In this document: in pieces, positions 26,220 to 35,473 of the stretch
How positions within the stretch are numbered: the stretch's first letter is position 1
Layout: every line of letters begins with the position of its first letter
DNA from: Roseinatronobacter alkalisoli
GTDB lineage: Bacteria > Pseudomonadota > Alphaproteobacteria > Rhodobacterales > Rhodobacteraceae
Direction: 5' to 3'
Assembly: GCF_028745735.1 (NCBI RefSeq)
Contig: NZ_JAQZSM010000022.1
Location: 1-64,000, forward strand
DNA length: 64,000 bases
Program-made: the position numbers and the translations under genes
Notes under the pieces: generated by a model
What the model saw: only the letters and a program-made list of their open reading frames with translations
What the model was told of the DNA's origin: nothing
Database searches by the model: none

Positions 26220-27941
26220 TCAGTTGTCCGGACGGATGGCAATGTTCAACAGCACCTGGCGTCGTTCGGTGGTCGCCACCCGGATCGCTTCGTTCAAGAC
26301 GGCGGGCAGGTCCTCTCCTTGGTCGACCGTCGCGGTCCAGGCCCGGCTGGCTTCGGCTGTCCGGGTGAAATCGGGGCTCGGTCGCAGGCTGGTCAGTGGC
26401 ACGGAATTGGCCTGTTTTGCCTCGCCCGTTGGATAGAGCCCCAGCACGGATTGCCGGACCGCGCCCCATTCGCCGTTGTTCAAAATCATGACGATCACCG
26501 GCAAAGCATGGGCTTCTGCAATCTGGTGGCAGGCCGTGGGGTTGGCGAACATGTAGCTGCCATCCCCCATCGTGGCAAAGACCAGCCGGTCAGGGTCGGC
26601 AAGTTGCCCGCCGAGTGCCGCGGGAAACCCCCAGCCCAATCCGCCCGAATGGGGTTCCTGAAAATAGCTCTTGTGATCTTCGACATCGAGATGGGCCAAC
26701 GGGCATCCCAGCTCGTGAAACACCGTGGACTTGCGCCCCTTGCCTGCCTGTTCTTTAATCGCTTGGCCCAAACAATGGGCGACCCATGCCTTGGTCATCG
26801 GCCCACCCTTGCCGCGTTCCGCCGTCGCAACAAGGGCCGCACGGGTTGCCGCCGATTCGGCGGCGATTGCCTTGCGCCGGACGTCTAGAGTCACCTCATC
26901 GCGCGGCAGGGCAGACATGGTGTCGATCAGGGCGAGCAGGCTGGGCCCGGTTTCCCCGACCAGCGTGACATGGGCCGGGAAATTGCGGATCGGTGTGCGG
27001 CTGAACAGCGGATCGGCGCCAAGCTGGATCACGGTCACATCGGGATGCAACTGCACCTGGTCCGGCCACCAGGGCGCCAGCGAGTCGATGACCAGAACCA
27101 CATCGGCCTCGGCCAGGGCGTCAGTGGGATCTTGGCCTATGTGCATCGGATGCGACAAAGCAAGGGTGGGCGTGTTGGCCCAGTATTGCGACACGGGCAG
27201 CGCCCAGCTATCGACAAAGGGTGCAAAGGCGGCAAAGGCCTCGGCACTTCCGGCCCCGCGTTGCGCAATGATCAGCGGAGATTTCGCGCCTGCCAGCAAG
27301 GCCGCTGCCCGTGCCAGTGATGACGCTTCGGGCGCAGCGATGGCGGGCGCCATGCGCGAGGGTTGGTCAAGACCATACTCGGCCGTCTGTTCGCACAGGA
27401 CCTCGCGTGGGAGGCTAAGATAGACCGGCCCCTTGGGCGTCGATTCCGAAATGGCCCAGGCGCGCTCGAACACTTCCGAGACCTGCTCGGGAAAGCGCAA
27501 CTCGTACTCCCACTTGGTGCATTCGCGCACGAGCGCTGCCTGATCGAACATCTCTTGCCCCCAGCCAATCGGCACGGTGCGCGCGCCAAAGCGGCGGCTT
27601 TCGGTCACCGGCGTGCGGCCTGACATCAGGATCATCGGAATTTGGTCGCACCAGGCGTTGATCGCCCCCATGGCCCCGTTCGCCAGACCGACATTGGTGT
27701 GCAGCATCACCGCTGCCTGCTTGCCGGAAATCTGATAGTAGCCATGCGCCATGCCAACCGCCACGCTTTCATGCGGGCAGATGATCGGCTCGGGCAAGTC
27801 AAGTGCCCGGCGACCAGCTTCGACCAGACCTTCCACAATCGGCGGGAAATCGGTGCCAGAGTTCACAAAGACATGTTCGACACCCAATGCCTTGAGCTTG
27901 CCGAAGATTGCCCCGCCTGCCGTGATCATTTCGTCGCTCAT
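26220..27941 (-). CDS. ThDP-dependent 2-oxoacid decarboxylase-like enzyme (benzoylformate decarboxylase/acetolactate synthase superfamily)
   Basis: 573 residues. The N-terminal domain carries the cofactor-activating Glu58 in PHESVAVGMAHGYY and a histidine, His81, in VMLHTNVGLANGAMG, matching in position the active-site His70 stretch of Pseudomonas benzoylformate decarboxylase. The C-terminal cofactor motif GDGSYMFANP ... ILNNGEWG lies at about residues 460-490. It is ~45 residues longer than classical benzoylformate decarboxylase, so substrate assignment is by context: between a mandelate-dehydrogenase-like enzyme and an aromatic aldehyde dehydrogenase it would decarboxylate an aryl 2-oxoacid to the aldehyde. 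A C-C ligase role is the alternative. Confidence 0.82.
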   Translation of the reverse strand: MSDEMITAGGAIFGKLKALGVEHVFVNSGTDFPPIVEGLVEAGRRALDLPEPIICPHESVAVGMAHGYYQISGKQAAVMLHTNVGLANGAMGAINAWCDQIPMILMSGRTPVTESRRFGARTVPIGWGQEMFDQAALVRECTKWEYELRFPEQVSEVFERAWAISESTPKGPVYLSLPREVLCEQTAEYGLDQPSRMAPAIAAPEASSLARAAALLAGAKSPLIIAQRGAGSAEAFAAFAPFVDSWALPVSQYWANTPTLALSHPMHIGQDPTDALAEADVVLVIDSLAPWWPDQVQLHPDVTVIQLGADPLFSRTPIRNFPAHVTLVGETGPSLLALIDTMSALPRDEVTLDVRRKAIAAESAATRAALVATAERGKGGPMTKAWVAHCLGQAIKEQAGKGRKSTVFHELGCPLAHLDVEDHKSYFQEPHSGGLGWGFPAALGGQLADPDRLVFATMGDGSYMFANPTACHQIAEAHALPVIVMILNNGEWGAVRQSVLGLYPTGEAKQANSVPLTSLRPSPDFTRTAEASRAWTATVDQGEDLPAVLNEAIRVATTERRQVLLNIAIRPDN

Positions 27942-28190
27942 GCTTGTCCTGCCTTCGTTTGGCTTCGATACTGCGAAGTCGGTTCACCCAGCCACACAAA
28001 GCCAGGAACGTCCGGCTCAACGGCAGGGGAAGGGAAACTACCTCTCCTCAACTGGCAATGGCACCGTCCAGTGCATCATTCCCGGCCCGTTCGGCTTTCC
28101 CCGCGCCGAACAAATTCCCCGTAGGGCCGATGTAAAGGATAGCGGCAAAGCGAAATATTGTCTAAATTATCATTGATATGGAGTTCATTG

Positions 28191-29105
28191 ATGAAATCAA
28201 TACGACTTGAGTCCTTCGACCTGAATCTGATGAAGCTCTTCGTCGCACTGGCCGAAACCGGATCGGTGACGCGTGCCGCAGCGCAGATCGGCCTGACCCA
28301 GCCGTCGGCAAGCAATGCGCTGCAACGGATGCGGCTTACGCTGGGTGATCCGCTTTTCGTTCGCAGCAAACGCGAGATGGTCCCGACGCGCTATGCCGCC
28401 CTGATCCTACCGACGGTTCGCGCGACACTCTCCGCGCTGTCCGAGGCGCTGAACCACGCGGCAGATTTCGAGCCACAGGAGAGCCGCAGGAGATTCAGAG
28501 TGTCGCTTTCGGGACTCGGAGAGGCGGTGTTCCTGCCGGTTCTGGCCACGATGGTCGGGAACGCGGCACCTTTTGTCGTGCTGGAGAACGATCCGGTTCC
28601 GTTGTCGAAGCTGGGAGAAAGCCTGCTGTCGGGACGCATTGACCTGGCGCTTGGGCTGGTTGCGGTTACGGCGCCCGGAATACGCAATCTGCCGCTGTAT
28701 CAGGAAAGCTATGTTGCTATCAGCGCACCGGACAGGGAACAGGTGCCGCAAACAATCTCTGATCTGCGCAACGAGCGGCTGGTTCTTGTGGCCCCTGCGG
28801 CAACCTTTGGCCGCGAGATTCAGACGATCCTGACGCGGTTAGGCCTTCAAGGCAACGTCGCGCTGATCGTGCAGGAATTCGCCGCCCTGCCCGAACTGCT
28901 GCAGGGCGGGCGCTACCTCGCGATCGTACCGGGCATCTATGGTGAAAAGCTGGCCCGCTCGGGTCGTGCCAAGGTATTGCCGGTGGCATTCGGTCATCCG
29001 GAAACGCCCGTCAACATGGTTTGGGCCAACCACGCCGAGTCAGATGCCGGTTTTCGCTGGTTTCGCGATCTGGTGGAACGGAGCCTTGTCGGGCAGACGC
29101 CTTGA
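28191..29105 (+). CDS. LysR-family transcriptional regulator
   Basis: 304 residues from the ATG at 28191, with TGGAG upstream; an earlier start would add eleven unsupported residues. The N-terminal winged helix is clear: NLMKLFVALAETGSVTRAAA and IGLTQPSASNALQRMR. Residues ~90-300 are the LysR inducer-binding domain. It is divergent from the ThDP/aldehyde dehydrogenase pair and convergent with the amidase/ABC/nitrile hydratase operon, the usual place for the activator of a catabolic cluster. The AT-rich stretch 28150-28185 upstream could carry its operator. Confidence 0.9.
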   Translation: MKSIRLESFDLNLMKLFVALAETGSVTRAAAQIGLTQPSASNALQRMRLTLGDPLFVRSKREMVPTRYAALILPTVRATLSALSEALNHAADFEPQESRRRFRVSLSGLGEAVFLPVLATMVGNAAPFVVLENDPVPLSKLGESLLSGRIDLALGLVAVTAPGIRNLPLYQESYVAISAPDREQVPQTISDLRNERLVLVAPAATFGREIQTILTRLGLQGNVALIVQEFAALPELLQGGRYLAIVPGIYGEKLARSGRAKVLPVAFGHPETPVNMVWANHAESDAGFRWFRDLVERSLVGQTP

Positions 29106-29156
29106 AGCACGGATGTTGATCTGAAGTCGTCTCACTAACCATGATGCGAATGCTGC

Positions 29157-30554
29157 TCAGGAGGAAGCCGCAGACATCACCCGTTCGAACGCCATTGCTG
29201 CGCCAAGCACCAGGGAATCGCATCCGGGCGGTGCGTCCAGTGCCAGACCCACCGGAAGCCCCCTGTCTGTCTTTCCGACAGGAACGGACACACCCGTGAA
29301 GGCGGCATTCGACAAGAGGTCGGCGTTGTGGATGATTGCGTCAAAAACCGAAAGGTCCTGATCGCCCAGACGCAGGGTGCCGGGCCCGTCCAAATCCGGC
29401 GCTTCGAACAGAGTGGTGGGACAAGCCAGTAAGTCGATCCTGTTGCGTGCGAACAGACCAGCCCCAGCAGCAATCAGGGCAGGACGATGGACGGTCGCCG
29501 CCACACGGTAGGCTTCTTCGGTGATGCGCGTCGTCGGATCTCGCTGGCTGTCGAAGATCACCCGAACGTCGGGGCTGGAAACCAGATCGCCGACCTTCGC
29601 ATAGTCGAGATCAAGCCCGTGCTTGGCCAGAAAGGCCTCCAGCTCGATCCGCCCTTCGTAGACTGGGACAATCATGGCGCTTTCGAGGTGCGGACGAACA
29701 AGGTCAAATGCGTCCACATTGACAAGTTCCGCCCCTTCCTCCTCGGCAAGGTGAAGGGCGGCCCGGCAAAGGGCGGCCACTTCGGGTGCAGCATTTTCCC
29801 AGAAGTAGCGTTCAGAAACGCCGATCCGCAATCCTTTGAGGGACCGGTGTCCGGTGGTTTGGCCCGTCACGCAACGGTCAATCAGCGCCAGGTCGCGGGC
29901 GGAACGGGCCAGCGGGCCCGGCGTGTCGCGGCTGGTCGAGATCGGGACAATGCCATCGGTCGGCCAGCGACCCAAAGTCGGGCGATACCCCCAGACACCG
30001 CAAAAGGCCGCCGGTACCCTAACCGAGCCACCAGTGTCGGTGCCGATCGAGACCGGCCCCAGACATGCAGCAACGGCTGTTCCGGAACCGCCGCTGGACC
30101 CGCCGGCAGTTTTGCTTCGGTCATGGGGGTTACGGGGGGTTCCAAAGGTCGGGTTCTGCGAGGTCGCACCATAGGCCAGTTCATGCATACCGACCTTGCC
30201 AAGCATGATGGCCCCTGATCGGCGAAGCTGTTCCACCACCGGTGCGTTGCAGTCGGGCCAGAAATTGCTCAGTGCCTTGGTGCCCGCCGTCGTGGGGTGA
30301 CCGAATACGTTGATGCTGTCCTTGAACGAGATCGGCACACCATGAAGCGGCCCCAGGGCCTGTCCGCTGGCCGACCTACAGTCCGCATCACGGGCGTCTT
30401 CCAGAACCCGCTCGGGGTCGATGCTGGTGAACGCATGCAGGTCCTGGTTCTTTGCGATTTGCTCCAGAACACTCTGTGCCAGTCCCTCGGCGCGTAGTCG
30501 GCCTGCGGAAATCGCTTCGGCGGCTTCCCAGGCAGTCAACTCTTCAACTAACAT
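29157..30554 (-). CDS. Amidase (amidase-signature family), mandelamide hydrolase-like role
   Basis: 465 residues. The Ser-cisSer-Lys triad can be placed: Lys78 in VPISFKDSINVFG, cis-Ser153 in AGGSSGGSGTAVA and nucleophile Ser177 in GTDTGGSVRVPAA; spacings of 75 and 24 match the family. It hydrolyses an amide to acid and ammonia. It is the last gene of the minus-strand operon and overlaps livM by 7 bp. In Pseudomonas putida the mandelate cluster also carries an amidase-signature mandelamide hydrolase (MdlY), and here a nitrile hydratase that makes amides lies in the same operon. The specific amide is inferred, not shown. Confidence 0.88.
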   Translation of the reverse strand: MLVEELTAWEAAEAISAGRLRAEGLAQSVLEQIAKNQDLHAFTSIDPERVLEDARDADCRSASGQALGPLHGVPISFKDSINVFGHPTTAGTKALSNFWPDCNAPVVEQLRRSGAIMLGKVGMHELAYGATSQNPTFGTPRNPHDRSKTAGGSSGGSGTAVAACLGPVSIGTDTGGSVRVPAAFCGVWGYRPTLGRWPTDGIVPISTSRDTPGPLARSARDLALIDRCVTGQTTGHRSLKGLRIGVSERYFWENAAPEVAALCRAALHLAEEEGAELVNVDAFDLVRPHLESAMIVPVYEGRIELEAFLAKHGLDLDYAKVGDLVSSPDVRVIFDSQRDPTTRITEEAYRVAATVHRPALIAAGAGLFARNRIDLLACPTTLFEAPDLDGPGTLRLGDQDLSVFDAIIHNADLLSNAAFTGVSVPVGKTDRGLPVGLALDAPPGCDSLVLGAAMAFERVMSAASS

Positions 30555-31534
30555 TTTCGGCCCCTAGATTCAGTCGGGTTGCGCTGAATGGGCAAGAGGT
30601 CCTGCCCGATCAGCTGCCGGATTCCACCCCAGGCGCCTTTGGGAAACAGGAGTGTTACAAGAATTGCCATCAGACCGAGGAGGATGAAGTAGACCGAGCC
30701 TAGATCGGACAGGGTTTCCCGTAGAAGAAAATACACCAAGACACCGACGATTGGACCTTCCAGCGTTCCGATTCCGCCCAGGATGACGACAAAGAGGGTG
30801 ATTGCCATCCAGTTCATCGAGAAGGCCGTTCCGGGTCCGATCTGCAATGCGAGCATGTAATATGCACCACCTCCGGCGCCCGCGACTGCCGCCGCGATCA
30901 TCATCACCAGCCCCTGAGTGCGGCGAAGGTCAATTCCCATGGCTTCGGCAGCTGTAGCATTGTCGCGGATTGCCCGCAGCGCCAAACCGACGCGGCTGCG
31001 CATCAAGAAGACGCAGACCACAAGCGCTACGATCAGGACCAGCGCAGCCGACCCGTAGGTTCCGTACATCCGAAGTTCGCGCGGGACGCTGCGCATGGCG
31101 GTCAGCGAGATTCCACCGCCGCCACCCAGAACCGAAGTTTGGAAGACGGAAAGCCGGACCACTTCGGAGATCACCCAGGAGGCAATGGCAAATTGTACGC
31201 CTTGAAGCCGGGACAGGATTGGCATGATGGCCAAAGCAATCAAGGCGCACAGCGCTGCCGAAAGCAGGATGAACGGGAAGGGCAAGACCTGAAATCCGTT
31301 AGCCGCCATGAAGACAGCATAGCCGCCGATCCCGACAAAGACCTGGAAGCCCATGAAGACCATGCCGCCAAAACCGGCCAGAAGGTTCCACATCAGTGCG
31401 ATGGCCAGAACGGCGGCCATTTCGGCCACGAGGTTAACCGTCTGACGCGAACCCAGGATTGGCACCAGGATCAGCAAAAGAACGATGATCGCCAGTACGA
31501 TGAAGGATCTGTTTATGGAGGGCAGGCGCATCAT
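30548..31534 (-). CDS. Branched-chain-type ABC transporter permease (LivM family)
   Basis: 328 residues, about eight to nine hydrophobic helices, with the LivM signature GLALRAIRDNATAAEAMGID and GGIGTLEGPIVG. It forms the inner-membrane channel with the LivH protein encoded immediately upstream (4-bp overlap). These transporters carry amino acids, amides, urea or aromatic acids; with nitrile hydratase and amidase in the same operon, an amide, nitrile or aryl acid is likely. Confidence 0.9.
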   Translation of the reverse strand: MMRLPSINRSFIVLAIIVLLLILVPILGSRQTVNLVAEMAAVLAIALMWNLLAGFGGMVFMGFQVFVGIGGYAVFMAANGFQVLPFPFILLSAALCALIALAIMPILSRLQGVQFAIASWVISEVVRLSVFQTSVLGGGGGISLTAMRSVPRELRMYGTYGSAALVLIVALVVCVFLMRSRVGLALRAIRDNATAAEAMGIDLRRTQGLVMMIAAAVAGAGGGAYYMLALQIGPGTAFSMNWMAITLFVVILGGIGTLEGPIVGVLVYFLLRETLSDLGSVYFILLGLMAILVTLLFPKGAWGGIRQLIGQDLLPIQRNPTESRGRKC

Positions 31535-32388
31535 TGTCTCCTGCGCAAGGACATCAGGCCACCTGGCAAGGCAAGCAGCACGACAAGAAAGACGAGGTGG
31601 CCGACAAGGGGACCGTAGCTAGGATTGATCAGGGACCCCGCAGCCTGCGAGAGACCCAGCAAAATACCCCCGGCCAGAGCCCCCCAGATCGAACCGACGC
31701 CGCCAAGGATCACTGCCTCGAAGGCAAAGAGCATCCGTTCGGGACCAGTCGAGGGGTCAAAGTTTCCGCGCATGCCGTAGAAACCGGCTGCGATTGCGGA
31801 AATGGCAAGAGTGAGGCCCATGGCCACAGCAAAGATGCGGCTTGTCTTAATCCCCATCAGTTGCGCCGTCTGATCGCTGTCCGACGTGGCGCGGATGGCA
31901 CGTCCGAACTTGGTCGAGCCGAAGACCGCGCTTGTCGCCCAGAAGATCGCGAACGCGACGACCAGCGTCAGCAGGGGTAGAACCCCAAGACTAAGGCCTG
32001 CGATCTCGATGGATGCCGCGCCCAATGGGCCGGGATTCAGGTTCCGCGTGTCGGCGCTGAACAGTTCCAGCATGACGTTCTGCAAAATGATCGACAGGCC
32101 AAAGGTCACCAGGATGGGCGGCATTTCACCACGGCCCAATGTGCGTTGGATCACCAGTCGCTGCAGGACGAACCCGACGACAAACATCACAACCGCAACC
32201 ACGGGCAAGACCATCAGCGGGTGGACTCCAAGGAGGAGTGAGCCCTGCAGGGTCAGATAGGCGGAGAAGACGATGAAATCGCCGTGGGCCAGATTGATCT
32301 GGCGCATAAGCCCCAAGGTCAGCGCCAACCCAAGACCGTAAAGCCCATAGAGAGCACCAATGAAGACCCCGTTGATCAGTACTTCCAT
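31531..32388 (-). CDS. Branched-chain-type ABC transporter permease (LivH family)
   Basis: 285 residues of hydrophobic helices with the LivH landmarks GLGLALTLGLMRQINLAHGD near the N-terminus and FGRAIRATSDSDQTAQLMGI in the cytoplasmic loop, then EAVILGGVGSIWGALAGGIL. It pairs with LivM. It starts 3 bp after livF. Confidence 0.92.
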   Translation of the reverse strand: MEVLINGVFIGALYGLYGLGLALTLGLMRQINLAHGDFIVFSAYLTLQGSLLLGVHPLMVLPVVAVVMFVVGFVLQRLVIQRTLGRGEMPPILVTFGLSIILQNVMLELFSADTRNLNPGPLGAASIEIAGLSLGVLPLLTLVVAFAIFWATSAVFGSTKFGRAIRATSDSDQTAQLMGIKTSRIFAVAMGLTLAISAIAAGFYGMRGNFDPSTGPERMLFAFEAVILGGVGSIWGALAGGILLGLSQAAGSLINPSYGPLVGHLVFLVVLLALPGGLMSLRRRQ

Positions 32389-32391
32389 GAT

Positions 32392-33087
32392 TCAATCCAT
32401 CCCGAAATAGGCGCTTGAAATTTGCGCGCGGTCTGCCCCGGCCGAGGGACCGCTGAGGGGTATGCCGCCATGCCGCATACAGGCATAAATGTCCGACGAA
32501 GCCAGCGCCCGGCTGATGTCCTGTTCGACGATGATCAGTGTCATGCCCTCTGCGCGCAAACGCGAGATGGCGGTATAGACAACGTCGACAGCAGCCGGCG
32601 ACAAGCCCAGCGAGAGTTCGTCGCACAGCAAGACAATCGGATTGGACATCAGCGCACGCCCAATGGCCACCAGTTGTTGCTGGCCACCCGACAGCGAAGA
32701 AGAGGGCCGCTTGCGCAGCGGTTCAAGGGTGGGAAAGACCGAATAGACCCTTTGCAGGTCCCAAGTCCCCTTGCGATCGCAATGCGCCCCGATCATCAGG
32801 TTTTCTTCCACCGTCAACGACGGGAAAAGTCGGCGCCCCTCGGGAACCATGGCGAGGCCCATGGAAACGATATCGGTGGGTGTCAAACCCGAAATGACCG
32901 AGCCGTTCAACGTCACCTTGCCGGATCGCGGCTTAACGAATCCGGTCAGGACCGAGAACGTCGTGGTCTTGCCAGCACCATTTGACCCGATCAGCGCCAG
33001 TGTCTGGCCCTCGGCGACGTGAAGCGACACGCCAAACAGAACCGACAATGCGCCGTAACCGGCATGAAGATCATTAATCGAGATCAT
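32392..33087 (-). CDS. Branched-chain-type ABC transporter ATPase (LivF family)
   Basis: 231 residues from the ATG at 33085-33087 (MISINDLHAGYGALSV). Walker A ALIGSNGAGKTTTFSVLTG, signature SSSLSGGQQQLVAIGRALM, Walker B IVLLCDELSLGLSP with the usual EDL/EPS position occupied by CDELS, and a switch histidine replaced by IIVEQD (LivF-type Gln). The start overlaps the livG stop by 14 bp. It energises the importer together with LivG. Confidence 0.92.
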   Translation of the reverse strand: MISINDLHAGYGALSVLFGVSLHVAEGQTLALIGSNGAGKTTTFSVLTGFVKPRSGKVTLNGSVISGLTPTDIVSMGLAMVPEGRRLFPSLTVEENLMIGAHCDRKGTWDLQRVYSVFPTLEPLRKRPSSSLSGGQQQLVAIGRALMSNPIVLLCDELSLGLSPAAVDVVYTAISRLRAEGMTLIIVEQDISRALASSDIYACMRHGGIPLSGPSAGADRAQISSAYFGMD

Positions 33088-33826
33088 GCTGTTCGGGCTC
33101 CATCCCAAAGTAGATTTGCCGGACCTTGGGCAGTTGCATTGTTTCATGAGGCTGGCCCGCGGCGATGATGCGGCCCTCGCCCAGCACCGCGAGTCGGTGC
33201 GCTGCGTGCGCGAGAACGTGCACAAGGTGTTCGATCCAGATCACCGCGATGCCCCGAGCTGCCAGTGCCGTGATGGTTTCGACCAACCCTTCCGCCTCTT
33301 TGTCGGTCAGGCCGCCTGCGATCTCATCCAGCAATAGCACCGCGGGCTTGGTTGCCAGCGCCCTTGCCAATTCCAGCCGCTTGCGATCAAGAAGAGACAG
33401 TTCGCCAGCCTGAGCATCGGTACGGTGCGTAAAGTCACAGAGATCGAGTGTTTCCCGGATCAGTACCTCAGCCGCATGATCGGGAAGTCCGGCGCCAAAC
33501 TTCGCCGCGACCAACAGGTTTTCGTAGACCGACATCTGGGAGAATGTCTGTGGCACCTGAAACGTGCGTCCGATTCCGTTCTTCGCCCGTTCCGCGGCAC
33601 TAAGATCGGTGATGTCACGTCCCTGCAGCACGATCCGGCCGGCCGAGGGTGCGTGCGCCCCGGAGATCACACCGAATAGCGTGGTCTTTCCCGATCCGTT
33701 CGGGCCGATGATCCCCAGTATTTCGCCTGCAACGGCCTCAAGGCTGACATCCTCGAGCACGTTGGGACCGCCATATGATTTGGCAATTCCTTCGACAGCA
33801 ATCGCTGATATGGCGGCCCCGGTCAT
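33074..33826 (-). CDS. Branched-chain-type ABC transporter ATPase (LivG family)
   Basis: 250 residues. Walker A GIIGPNGSGKTTLFGVISG, signature AGELSLLDRKRLELARALA, Walker B VLLLDEIAGGLTDKEAE and switch IEHLVHVL. The LivG-type C-terminal extension ends in LPKVRQIYFGMEPE. Signature LLDRK in place of the standard GGQ is common in this subfamily. It follows the binding-protein gene by 3 bp. Confidence 0.92.
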   Translation of the reverse strand: MTGAAISAIAVEGIAKSYGGPNVLEDVSLEAVAGEILGIIGPNGSGKTTLFGVISGAHAPSAGRIVLQGRDITDLSAAERAKNGIGRTFQVPQTFSQMSVYENLLVAAKFGAGLPDHAAEVLIRETLDLCDFTHRTDAQAGELSLLDRKRLELARALATKPAVLLLDEIAGGLTDKEAEGLVETITALAARGIAVIWIEHLVHVLAHAAHRLAVLGEGRIIAAGQPHETMQLPKVRQIYFGMEPEQHDLD

Positions 33827-33829
33827 GGC

Positions 33830-35128
33830 TCAGATACCCACGCCCAGCTTGAACGTGTCCTCGATCGGCACTTCAGGCGCGGCGGCGTTGTAGGTCACTT
33901 TCAGTGCATAGCTTCCATCGGGCTGCAGCCGCCACTGGCCGCCTGCAATCTTCAGCTTTGCGACGTTCTTGACCGGGCTGCCAGCGAAGTCGATGTCGCC
34001 GATGATCGTGGTCATGTTGGTGTTCCTGATCACGTCCTGCACCGAATCCGGATCCATCGGGTCGGCGGCATTTTTCAGTGCGTTGATCCCAAGTTCCCAC
34101 AGCGCATGGACAACGCCGATCGGCTGCGTCCAGGGTCTGCCGCTGGTGGCGGTGTAGTCGCCGGCCAACTCTTGCGAGCTTTGCCCGGTGAGGGTCGACT
34201 TGTAGGGATAGGCCGGCGTCCACCAGATCTCGGTAGACATGCCGTCGCCGCCGTTGCCCAGGGCCGCAATGCCTGCCGGAAACAGCAGCGCTTTGGCCGG
34301 GGTCGCTATCTTGGGCTTGAAGCCCAATTGCTGTGCCTGCCGCCAGAAGATCGCCCATTCCGATGGGCTGAATAGACCGGTGACAATATCACAGCCCGCG
34401 TTGCGAAATGCAGTGATCTGGGCCGAGAAGTCATCGGCACCAACCTGGAACTCGCCCACATCGGTGATCTCGTAACCGCCCGCCCCCAACGAAGCCGGGA
34501 AGCCGATGTCTTTGCTGCCGAAGACCTTGCCGGGAGGGTCGTTCGACCAGACAGTCGCGACTTTCTTGTTGGTGTCCTGGCCATCCCACATGCCGATGAA
34601 GGTCGAGATGATATCCTCGATCCCCCAGAAGAAATGGTTGACGTATTCGAACCCGACGGCGGGGTCGCCACCCTGCGGAAACATCCAGCCCTGCCAGGGG
34701 TCCATCGTGGTGATGCACGGAACCCCGGCCACCTCGCATTGCGCCGAGACCGGAACAGCTGTGCTGGCACCCTGCGCGAGCATCAGATTGACCTCTTCGC
34801 CGTTGATCAGGCGGTTGGCGGAGGTCGCGGCCCGGTCCGAGTTCGACTGGTCGTCGACTTCGGAGATCTCTACTTCATAGGTCTTGCCGTTGACTGTCAG
34901 GCCGCTTGCCAAGGCGGCGCGGACCTTCTGCAACATAAACGGATCAGATTCGGCAAAAGGTGCCAGCGAGCCAGTCTGTGGGCTGACGTAGCCGATACGC
35001 AGAACGTCTGAACCGGCCAGTGCTGGTGCAGCAAGTCCGGAACTCAGCCCCAAAGTGGCAGCAGCACCACCCAACCCTTGTAACGCTTCCCGCCGGGTCA
35101 TGCCGGCGACACGAGAACGCCTTGTCAT
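33830..35128 (-). CDS. ABC transporter substrate-binding protein (Peripla_BP_6/LivK-like)
   Basis: 432 residues. An N-terminal twin-arginine-like signal (TRREALQGLG, then a hydrophobic stretch ending in APALAGSD) precedes a periplasmic type I binding fold (VLRIGYVSPQTGSLAPFAES, NRLINGEEVNLMLAQG, VATVWSNDPPGKVFG). GGGGAGA-type RBS sits upstream of the ATG. It is the receptor for the LivFGHM proteins encoded downstream. The family binds branched-chain amino acids, amides, urea or aromatic acids; this one's ligand is unknown but it lies between nitrile hydratase and amidase. Confidence 0.9.
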   Translation of the reverse strand: MTRRSRVAGMTRREALQGLGGAAATLGLSSGLAAPALAGSDVLRIGYVSPQTGSLAPFAESDPFMLQKVRAALASGLTVNGKTYEVEISEVDDQSNSDRAATSANRLINGEEVNLMLAQGASTAVPVSAQCEVAGVPCITTMDPWQGWMFPQGGDPAVGFEYVNHFFWGIEDIISTFIGMWDGQDTNKKVATVWSNDPPGKVFGSKDIGFPASLGAGGYEITDVGEFQVGADDFSAQITAFRNAGCDIVTGLFSPSEWAIFWRQAQQLGFKPKIATPAKALLFPAGIAALGNGGDGMSTEIWWTPAYPYKSTLTGQSSQELAGDYTATSGRPWTQPIGVVHALWELGINALKNAADPMDPDSVQDVIRNTNMTTIIGDIDFAGSPVKNVAKLKIAGGQWRLQPDGSYALKVTYNAAAPEVPIEDTFKLGVGI

Positions 35129-35298
35129 ATTGTTTTTCTCCCCTGTTGTATCGCCGCACCCATTCCGGATGTCTGATCGATAACATTGTTGTCTTTGAAG
35201 TTTACAAGGGCTTCGGGCGGACCGGTATCAGCAGAATTGTTGAGAGAATTCGGCGTCATTGAACAGGTACGGCTGCGCGAGGCCTAACGCCTACTGGC

Positions 35299-35320
35299 CT
35301 GCACCTGCATGCAGGTGCAG
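35299..35320. promoter_or_regulatory. 22-bp perfect palindrome inside the operon gap
   Basis: CTGCACCTGCA followed directly by its reverse complement. It sits in the 345-bp gap between the nitrile hydratase accessory gene and the ABC binding-protein gene. It may be an operator for an internal promoter, or it may form a cruciform or hairpin in the mRNA. Confidence 0.5.
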
Positions 35321-35440
35321 ATGGTCTGCCTATGTCCTGGGCTTTGAAGGCCAAGCCTACTTCAGCCAAACTTTCCGACGTCGCCCAAGACTCTCGCCAA
35401 GCCAGTACTACAAGAAAATGGGATGCACCCAAATTGGCAG
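35321..35440 (+). pseudogene. AraC-family regulator C-terminal remnant
   Basis: The plus strand reads YVLGFEGQAYFSQTFRRRPR then LSPSQYYKKMG, closely resembling the second helix-turn-helix of AraC/XylS regulators (GF-x-SQSYF-FRR-G-SPSQYR). No N-terminal domain or start is present. It is a stub lying antisense within the catabolic operon. The rest of the 35129-35473 gap holds the palindrome and no other gene. Confidence 0.5.
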
Positions 35441-35473
35441 ATCAGACTTCAGCAACCGCCGACATTTTGACCT

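Noticed and set aside
24254-26368. A 704-codon open frame on the plus strand
   Set aside because: It lies antisense to the well-supported aldehyde dehydrogenase and part of the LuxR gene, shows no family motif and has the composition of a high-GC shadow frame.
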